A stretch of DNA of 12,028 nucleotides from an uncultured Lachnospiraceae bacterium (GTDB lineage: Bacteria > Bacillota > Clostridia > Lachnospirales > Lachnospiraceae). The notes under the pieces are model-generated. The model did not search any database and was not told the origin of the DNA. It saw only the letters and a program-made list of their open reading frames with translations. This document shows positions 7,441 to 12,028 of this stretch, piece after piece (the stretch's first letter is position 1; every line of letters begins with the position of its first letter). Both the position numbers and the translations under genes were made by a program. The stretch lies in the NCBI GenBank assembly GCA_958405355.1, contig CATYEA010000037.1, positions 1-12,028 of the forward strand, read 5' to 3'.

Positions 7441-7460
7441 TTCTTAATTATGAGATTTTT
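7441..7460 (-). promoter_or_regulatory. Activator-binding site B
   Basis: TTCTTA-ATTA-TGAGAT followed by TTTT is the second copy of the motif. One half-site is identical to site A and the other is degenerate. Its centre is 33 bp from that of site A, about three helical turns. Confidence 0.7.
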
Positions 7461-7478
7461 CTTATATTTGAGATTTTT
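7459..7478 (-). promoter_or_regulatory. Activator-binding site C, overlapping the activator stop codon
   Basis: TTCTTA-TATT-TGAGAT followed by TTTT is the third copy. Its centre is 18 bp from site B and about 51 bp from site A. It covers the last codons (S-Q-I) and the TAA (7462-7464) of the activator gene, so part of the control region is also coding. Confidence 0.65.
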
Positions 7479-8970
7479 CCTTGTTAAACTCCTGCTTATC
7501 CGATATATATTTCTGTTCAAGATATCTTTTTCTTCTGGAAAGAGTTTTCACATTCACTCCGAGTTTAACTGCCGCTCTCTCCAGCGTTTTATATTCCGCA
7601 TAGTATTCATCAATATATTTCAGTTCAATCTGTTCCAATATTTCTTTTAAATTCACTGTCCCGATTTCAGGATGTTCAAAAGCAAATCGAGATTCTTCTT
7701 TCTTAATATCCGCCACAGAAATGATATCCTCATCACTTAAAATCACCATTTTTTCAATAGTATTCTTAAGTTCCCTGACATTGCCCGGCCAGTCATAATC
7801 TTCCAGCATTTTATAAGAATAGGCACTGAGACTCTTATTGGTTTTGAATTTATCGTTAAACCTTTTCAAAAACAGATTTGCCAAAGGGACAATATCCTGC
7901 CGTCTTTCCCTCAGAGGAGGTATCTCTATATTGACCACATTCAATCGATAATAAAGATCTGCTCTGAACTCATTCCGTTCTACCATCTCCATCAAATTCC
8001 TGTTCGTCGCTGCAATGACCCTCACATCCACTTTTTTAGGTTTGCCCGCGCCTACTCGTATGATCTCTTTCTCCTGAAGCGTCCTCAAAAGCTTCATCTG
8101 AACATTAAAAGGCAATTCTCCAATCTCGTCCAAAAACAGTGTCCCGCCATCTGCAATTTCAAAATACCCCGGCTTACCCTTCGGCAGACCACCCGTAAAA
8201 GCGCCGCCTACATAACCAAACAATTCTGTTTCTATCAAATCCTTCGAGATAGCTCCGCAATTCAGGCAAAGCAAAATCTTATCCTTTCTTAAACTATTTT
8301 GATGAATAAAATTCGCCAGCATCTCTTTTCCCGTCCCGGTTTCTCCCTGGATCAATACGGTTGTGTCTTTATCTGCCACCTTCGAGGCTTTATATATTGT
8401 TTCATACATTCGCGGATCATTTACCAGAAGCTGGGATTGATTAATATTTTGCTGGGCCATCGCCTTAATCCGTTCTTCATACTCCAGGACCTGCTCATTC
8501 TTTTGCGTCAACTCCCGCCGTAAATCTTCAATCATCTGGAAATCTCTTGTATTACTCACAATCATAACGATGTTCCCAGCCTTATCAAACACCGGTGTAC
8601 TGCTGATATAAGCCTTACGCCCGGTTCTGTAGAAAGTCTGCTCAATCGTCATTGGTTTTCCCGACTGAATCGTGATCAACGACGCTGAATAAGAAATTAA
8701 TTTACCCTCCAGTTCCTTTACATTGCCGCCTAATATTTCTTCACTTTTAATCCCGGACATTTCTTCATAAGCTTTATTTACCATCAAAATACGTCCTTCA
8801 CCGTCGGTAATAAAAAAACCATCCTGAGAATCTTCAAAGATCGCATTTAACTTCTCATAAATCTCACGGGTATATTTCAACTCCTCAACAACAGCGTCTA
8901 TTCCTTGGGATATAAGCTGTCCCAAATCCATTTCTTTATCGTATCGACTAAAATCCAGACGATTATCCAT
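7462..8970 (-). CDS. PAS-domain sigma-54-dependent transcriptional activator
   Basis: This is a sigma-54 enhancer-binding protein of 502 residues. In order it has a short N-terminal helix region, a PAS sensor domain (about 41-149; AIFEDSQDGFFITDGEGRIL at its start), a coiled-coil linker (about 145-177), an AAA+ domain (about 180-414) and a Fis-type helix-turn-helix (about 442-486; AAVKLGVNVKTLSRR). Walker A is GETGTGKE (209-216), Walker B ends LFLDEIGEL (DE at 281-282), and RADLYYRLN supplies arginine fingers. The sigma-54-contacting loop reads GAFTGG (256-261) in place of GAFTGA. There is no response-regulator receiver domain, so a small-molecule or redox signal via PAS is likely. The start is uncertain: ATG 8970 has GGAG at 9 nt; ATG 8979 adds three residues. 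Longer starts run into the predicted -10 box. It probably controls the dehydratase gene downstream. Confidence 0.93.
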   Translation of the reverse strand: MDNRLDFSRYDKEMDLGQLISQGIDAVVEELKYTREIYEKLNAIFEDSQDGFFITDGEGRILMVNKAYEEMSGIKSEEILGGNVKELEGKLISYSASLITIQSGKPMTIEQTFYRTGRKAYISSTPVFDKAGNIVMIVSNTRDFQMIEDLRRELTQKNEQVLEYEERIKAMAQQNINQSQLLVNDPRMYETIYKASKVADKDTTVLIQGETGTGKEMLANFIHQNSLRKDKILLCLNCGAISKDLIETELFGYVGGAFTGGLPKGKPGYFEIADGGTLFLDEIGELPFNVQMKLLRTLQEKEIIRVGAGKPKKVDVRVIAATNRNLMEMVERNEFRADLYYRLNVVNIEIPPLRERRQDIVPLANLFLKRFNDKFKTNKSLSAYSYKMLEDYDWPGNVRELKNTIEKMVILSDEDIISVADIKKEESRFAFEHPEIGTVNLKEILEQIELKYIDEYYAEYKTLERAAVKLGVNVKTLSRRKRYLEQKYISDKQEFNKEKSQI

Positions 8971-9007
8971 CCGCTCCATCTCCAATCCCCATTTGTGCTT
9001 CAACTTC

Positions 9008-9036
9008 ATTATAAAATATATATTTAAAAATATCCA
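9008..9036 (-). promoter_or_regulatory. Vegetative promoter of the sigma-54 activator gene
   Basis: The minus strand has TGGATA (-35, 9031-9036), a 17-nt AT-rich spacer and a perfect TATAAT (-10, 9008-9013). It lies 30-40 nt before the chosen start codon and helps rule out the upstream ATG at 9009, which overlaps the -10 box. Confidence 0.7.
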
Positions 9037-9071
9037 CATAAACGAATATTGAAATCCGACATGACGTGGGA

Positions 9072-9100
9072 TGGACAAACTGAAACACCTCATGTATTAT
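9072..9100 (+). promoter_or_regulatory. Vegetative promoter of the methyltransferase gene
   Basis: TGGACA (-35, 9072-9077), a 17-nt spacer, and TATTAT (-10, 9095-9100) match the consensus at five of six positions each. Transcription would start near 9107, about 26 nt before the start codon. The -35 box is 35 bp from the -35 box of the divergent activator promoter. Confidence 0.75.
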
Positions 9101-9132
9101 ATATAAGTAGAAAAAACACAAAGAGGTGCCTT

Positions 9133-9996
9133 ATGTTTATTGCCAACCATTGGAAAGATTATGAAGTTATTGATACATCCGGCGGAGAAAAACTGGAACG
9201 CTGGGGAAAATATCTGCTCGTCCGTCCGGACCCGCAGGTTATATGGAACACGCCGAAAGTTCATCGGGGCTGGAAGAAAATGAACGGTCATTACCACCGC
9301 AGTAACAAAGGCGGCGGACAATGGGAATTTTTTGATTTACCGGAACAGTGGAGTATCCACTACGGCAGTCTGACTTTTAACCTGAAACCTTTCAGTTTTA
9401 AGCATACAGGATTATTTCCGGAGCAGGCTGCCAATTGGGATTGGTTCAGCAAGCTGATCCGCGATGCTCATCGTCCAATTAAAGTATTGAATCTTTTTGC
9501 CTATACCGGAGGGGCCACCTGTGCAGCAGCAGCCGCCGGGGCCAGCGTGACCCATCTGGACGCTTCCAAAGGAATGGTCACCTGGGCAAAGGAAAATGCC
9601 CGTTCCAGCGGCCTCGCCGACGCACCGATCCGCTGGATTGTGGATGACTGTGTGAAATTTGTTGAAAGAGAAATCCGCCGCGGGAATACCTATGATGCTA
9701 TCATTATGGATCCGCCATCCTATGGCCGAGGTCCTAAGGGTGAAATCTGGAAAATTGAAACAAGCATCCACCCATTTATTCAACTATGCACAAAACTTCT
9801 CAGTGACAAACCGCTGTTTTTCCTGGTAAATTCCTATACTACAGGTTTACAGCCGGCCGTGCTGACCTATATGCTGTCTACAGAACTACTTCCAAAATTC
9901 GGAGGTCATGTCATTTCCGATGAAGTCGGTCTGCCTGTATCCGGCAATGGTCTGATTCTGCCATGCGGTGCTTCCGGCCGATGGAGCCGCATATAG
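9133..9996 (+). CDS. RlmI-like class I SAM-dependent methyltransferase
   Basis: The 287-residue product has a Rossmann-type methyltransferase domain in its C-terminal two thirds. Motif I is VLNLFAYTGGATC (about 118-130), the ribose-binding acidic residue is D143 in THLDASKGM, and motif IV is IIMDPPSYGRG (about 190-200). These match the RlmI/YccW-type methyltransferases that modify 23S rRNA; a substrate cannot be assigned here. The motif-IV serine next to the prolines (DPPSY) rather than a cysteine, and the absence of a PUA domain (the first 100 residues are different), make a C5-cytosine activity uncertain. The ATG at 9133 (MFIANHWKDYEV) has AGAGGTG 7 nt upstream; an upstream ATG at 9049 would include the promoter. 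It is a single-gene transcript ending in the terminator at 10033. Confidence 0.85.
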   Translation: MFIANHWKDYEVIDTSGGEKLERWGKYLLVRPDPQVIWNTPKVHRGWKKMNGHYHRSNKGGGQWEFFDLPEQWSIHYGSLTFNLKPFSFKHTGLFPEQAANWDWFSKLIRDAHRPIKVLNLFAYTGGATCAAAAAGASVTHLDASKGMVTWAKENARSSGLADAPIRWIVDDCVKFVEREIRRGNTYDAIIMDPPSYGRGPKGEIWKIETSIHPFIQLCTKLLSDKPLFFLVNSYTTGLQPAVLTYMLSTELLPKFGGHVISDEVGLPVSGNGLILPCGASGRWSRI

Positions 9997-10032
9997 GATT
10001 TCCAGCCAGTTGAAGTACGAACAAATAAGAAA

Positions 10033-10084
10033 CGCCTTCAAGCCACATCATTTCTGATAGATCAGCTCGAAGGCGCTATTTTTT
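10033..10084. terminator. Bidirectional terminator between convergent genes
   Basis: CGCCTTCAAGC (10033-10043) pairs with GCTCGAAGGCG (10065-10075), 10 of 11 bases on the plus strand and 11 with one G-U on the minus strand. On the plus strand it is followed by CTATTTTTTA, ending the methyltransferase transcript; on the minus strand it is followed by TTTCTTATTTG, ending the HAD operon. Confidence 0.85.
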
Positions 10085-10108
10085 ACAAACAGTTTGCTTC
10101 AAAAGATT

Positions 10109-10822
10109 TCAGACCCCATCTTTCAAGATTTCCCGTATCTGCCATAAATTTTTAATTTCGTAGTTCACCGGAACATTATCTTCATTCGCCTCTCCGGCGA
10201 TATTGTACCAGCAACGGTCAATTCTGGCATTGATGCCGCCCTTCATATCACTGGTCAATGAATCTCCAATGATCAATATCCGACTAAGTTCTTCCGACGA
10301 CGGCGTTTTCATTCCAAAAATCTGCTCAAAACAAACTTCAAAAAATTCTTTTTTCGGCTTCGGCACACCAAATTCATCGGATATAAAGCTTCCATCCATA
10401 ATTTCATCAAAGCCTGACTCATGTAATTTTGTTTTCTGGACATCTACCCATCCATTGGTTACCACATACTGACGTACGCCTTCCTCCTGGAGCTTTTTAC
10501 ACAGTTCCAACGAATCGTCCTGGATAAACCAGGTATGGCCAAGATGTCCTTCATAACGCATTAAAAACGGTTCTGCATCAGCTTCGATTCCCATTTTGTC
10601 AAAGAATTCAACAAAGCGGCCAAGCAGCACTTCTTCCTTTGTCAATTCTCCGGTTTCCAAGCGTTTCCAATAGGAAAGGTTGATACGGGAATATTCAGTC
10701 AACAGCTTCTCCGTCGGTGTTACGCCGACTTCCTCCAGGCTCTGGCTCAAAGCTTTGGCTTCTGCCCGCTTAAAATCCATCAATGTTCCGTCAACATCCC
10801 AGAGCAAAATATCGTATCTCAT
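10109..10822 (-). CDS. HAD-family pyrimidine 5'-nucleotidase, YjjG/YfnB type
   Basis: This 237-residue phosphatase belongs to haloacid dehalogenase subfamily IA. Motif I is WDVDGTLMD with nucleophile D9 and acid/base D11, motif II is VVTNG (T122), motif III has K155 in GVPKPKKEFF, and motif IV is GDSLTSD (186-192). A helical cap lies between about residues 16 and 90. The length and the KPKKEFF and GDSLTSD motifs fit the YjjG group, which removes phosphate from non-canonical pyrimidine nucleotides and may protect the nucleotide pool. The exact substrate is inferred. It is the last gene of a minus-strand operon, 29 nt after the preceding gene, with GAGGA 8 nt before its ATG. Confidence 0.88.
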   Translation of the reverse strand: MRYDILLWDVDGTLMDFKRAEAKALSQSLEEVGVTPTEKLLTEYSRINLSYWKRLETGELTKEEVLLGRFVEFFDKMGIEADAEPFLMRYEGHLGHTWFIQDDSLELCKKLQEEGVRQYVVTNGWVDVQKTKLHESGFDEIMDGSFISDEFGVPKPKKEFFEVCFEQIFGMKTPSSEELSRILIIGDSLTSDMKGGINARIDRCWYNIAGEANEDNVPVNYEIKNLWQIREILKDGV

Positions 10823-10851
10823 AAAATCGTCCTCACCACAGTCACCTTATT

Positions 10852-11268
10852 TTATAAAATCGTGTCCGCTGTAAACATCGGTTCAAAATCTTCCGTATCG
10901 CTGCACAGGAATCCACCTTTGGCTTCCATAATTTCTTTGATCACCTGACGGGCCTTCCCGGAATCTCCCTCCTCATAGCTGACCACATAAATCGACTGAA
11001 TCTTCCGTTCTTCAATAAACTCCAGATCCAGCGGATCAACGAAACATTCCCGGCCATCCTGGAAAATGAGAGAGTCGCTGTCCAAAACCACTTCCATCAA
11101 ATTCAATTCCGGCCAGACATCCACTTTTTCTTCATCAACCGAAGTTACAAGCGTTGTCAGTTCCTTGGCATTCGTTTTTTCCGGTGTCATATAATAAAAT
11201 TCAAGAATCTTCTTTTTCCGTTTCTGCGCTTCAACAATTGTACTTTTCTTTATCTTTTTCATCTTCAT
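10852..11268 (-). CDS. Hypothetical protein, coupled to the Nudix gene
   Basis: I do not recognise this 138-residue protein. The N-terminus is very basic (KMKKIKKSTIVEAQKRKKK) and the rest is acidic, with a predicted alternation of strands and helices and no membrane segment, signal peptide or metal-binding motif. The stretch ECFVDPLDLEFIEERKIQSI is typical of a soluble alpha/beta fold. The ATG at 11268 overlaps the TGA of the Nudix gene (ATGA) and has GGAGG five nt upstream, which decides the start over ATG 11280 (inside the site) and ATG 11262. Its place between two nucleotide-cleaning enzymes suggests, but does not show, a related role. Confidence 0.8.
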   Translation of the reverse strand: MKMKKIKKSTIVEAQKRKKKILEFYYMTPEKTNAKELTTLVTSVDEEKVDVWPELNLMEVVLDSDSLIFQDGRECFVDPLDLEFIEERKIQSIYVVSYEEGDSGKARQVIKEIMEAKGGFLCSDTEDFEPMFTADTIL

Positions 11269-11879
11269 TCCATCCTCCAACCGGCCGCCCGCATGAGCTG
11301 CACCGTATTCCGCATAATCCGTGCCGTAATCCCCCAGATCACCCGGCCTTCATATTCATAAAAGACAACCGGATAGTTTCCCGTATTCCAACGGTATCGA
11401 TAGCCTCCTTGAACTTTATCCCAGGGAAAATTTTCCGGCGGCTCCGTGTATACTTTATTATAGTAGATTCTCGGTTCATTTTCCATAAAAAACCGTAATG
11501 GCACCGTAAAAACTTCCAAAACCTCGTCCTTGCTGAAAGTTCCTTCATAACCTGTCAATGTCCCCAGATAGGGATAAATAACCATATTAAAAGGAGAAAC
11601 AAAAATGTCCATCGGCGCTTCGAGCCGAACCTGTTCCGTCGAAAGCAATAACTCTTCACAGATTTCCCGATGGGCCGCCGCTTCCGGTAACTCTCCCTTA
11701 TCGCAGCCGCCGCCTGGGAAGCAGATCTCTCCCGGCTGGTGCTTTAAACCGATTGCCCGCACTTCAAAAAGAACTTCATAGCCATTTTCTGTTTCAATCA
11801 GTGGTATAACTACCGCCGACCGCCGGTAGCTTTCCATATCAATTAACGTCGGCTTGCGCCCCCGCAGTTTTTCAAGCAT
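11265..11879 (-). CDS. Nudix hydrolase, CoA-pyrophosphatase (NudL/YeaB)-like
   Basis: The 204-residue product is a Nudix hydrolase, which cleaves nucleoside diphosphates linked to another group. The box runs from G57 to L79 with E63, R71, E72, E75 and E76 in the right spacing (G-x5-E-x7-REUxEE). The Gly expected near its end is L78. The preceding LKHQPGEICFPGGG matches the UPF0035 signature of coenzyme A pyrophosphatases, so CoA or acyl-CoA (possibly oxidised) is the likely substrate. The ATG follows GGGAG by 7 nt. It is first in an operon with the hypothetical gene (4-nt overlap) and the HAD phosphatase. Confidence 0.88.
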   Translation of the reverse strand: MLEKLRGRKPTLIDMESYRRSAVVIPLIETENGYEVLFEVRAIGLKHQPGEICFPGGGCDKGELPEAAAHREICEELLLSTEQVRLEAPMDIFVSPFNMVIYPYLGTLTGYEGTFSKDEVLEVFTVPLRFFMENEPRIYYNKVYTEPPENFPWDKVQGGYRYRWNTGNYPVVFYEYEGRVIWGITARIMRNTVQLMRAAGWRME

Positions 11880-11916
11880 CTCATCGCTCCCGTTCTATTC
11901 CATCATTTTTATATTT

Positions 11917-11945
11917 ATTTTACACTACCCCCTTCTATTTGAAAA
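11917..11945 (-). promoter_or_regulatory. Possible promoter of the Nudix operon
   Basis: The minus strand has TTTTCA (-35, 11940-11945), a 17-nt spacer and TAAAAT (-10, 11917-11922), matching four and five of six consensus positions. The start codon follows about 38 nt after the -10 box. The -35 box falls in the T-run behind the long hairpin, so the two signals are packed together. Confidence 0.45.
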
Positions 11946-12013
11946 GGGGAGCCTTGCACATATTCTGAAAGCTGTTTTCACAGTACTTTCATTATATGCA
12001 GCAAAGCTCCCCT
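11941..12013 (-). terminator. Long imperfect hairpin, probable terminator of an upstream gene
   Basis: AGGGGAGC (11945-11952) pairs perfectly with GCTCCCCT (12006-12013). The pairing continues through TTGC/GCAA and CATAT/ATATG, then TGAAAG/CTTTCA and CTGT/ACAG to the loop TTTC, with only single or double unpaired bases between the blocks. The result is about 27 base pairs in 69 nt. On the minus strand it is followed by TTTC, a short T-run, so it may end a minus-strand transcript coming from beyond the window. The upstream gene is not visible. Confidence 0.6.
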
Positions 12014-12028
12014 GTATCCGGGAATCTA

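Noticed and set aside
8971..9093. N-terminal extension of the sigma-54 activator (MRCFSLSIPRHVGF...) with a hydrophobic stretch.
   Set aside because: It would translate across the divergent promoter region, and the nearer ATG at 9009 overlaps the -10 box; starts at 8979 or 8970 are the realistic ones.

Overview
The window comes from a low- to mid-GC Firmicute, most likely a class Clostridia anaerobe of the Lachnospiraceae type. The reasons are the sequences of the ribosomal proteins, the strong AAGGAGG ribosome-binding sites, and an oxygen-sensitive 4-hydroxybutyryl-CoA dehydratase controlled by a sigma-54 activator. The family-level placement is inferred from recognition, not from a search.

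Region 1 (1-5447, all minus strand) is the S10 ribosomal protein operon running into the spc operon: rpsJ-rplC-rplD-rplW-rplB-rpsS-rplV-rpsC-rplP-rpmC-rpsQ-rplN, with rplN cut by the window edge. Genes are close-packed, with TAATG overlaps at rplD/rplW and rpsC/rplP. The exceptions are the rpsJ-rplC and rplW-rplB spacers, which both hold hairpins. Upstream of rpsJ (5448-5712) lie a vegetative promoter with a perfect TATAAT and a leader of about 230 nt that can fold around one long closing stem. It is a good candidate for a regulatory RNA.

Region 2 (5731-9036, minus strand) is a self-contained metabolic module. It has a PAS-type sigma-54 activator gene with its own terminator, three copies of a palindromic site next to and inside the 3' end of that gene, a near-consensus -24/-12 promoter, and a gene for 4-hydroxybutyryl-CoA dehydratase with all four iron-sulphur ligands, followed by a strong terminator. 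The enzyme makes crotonyl-CoA from 4-hydroxybutyryl-CoA, a step in the routes from succinate or 4-aminobutyrate to butyrate. Its usual partners (4-hydroxybutyrate dehydrogenase, CoA-transferase) are not in the window. The likely logic is that the activator senses a signal through its PAS domain, binds the three sites and turns on the dehydratase by way of sigma-54 polymerase.

Region 3 (9072-12028) holds a divergently transcribed RlmI-like SAM-dependent methyltransferase (plus strand), a shared bidirectional terminator, and a minus-strand operon of a Nudix CoA-pyrophosphatase-like hydrolase, an unrecognised 138-residue protein coupled by an ATGA overlap, and a YjjG-type HAD nucleotidase. Upstream of that operon is an unusually long imperfect hairpin of 69 nt, probably the terminator of a gene outside the window.

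The most interesting points are the complete, compact sigma-54 module around the dehydratase and the structured S10 leader. No mobile element, CRISPR array, tRNA or rRNA was seen.
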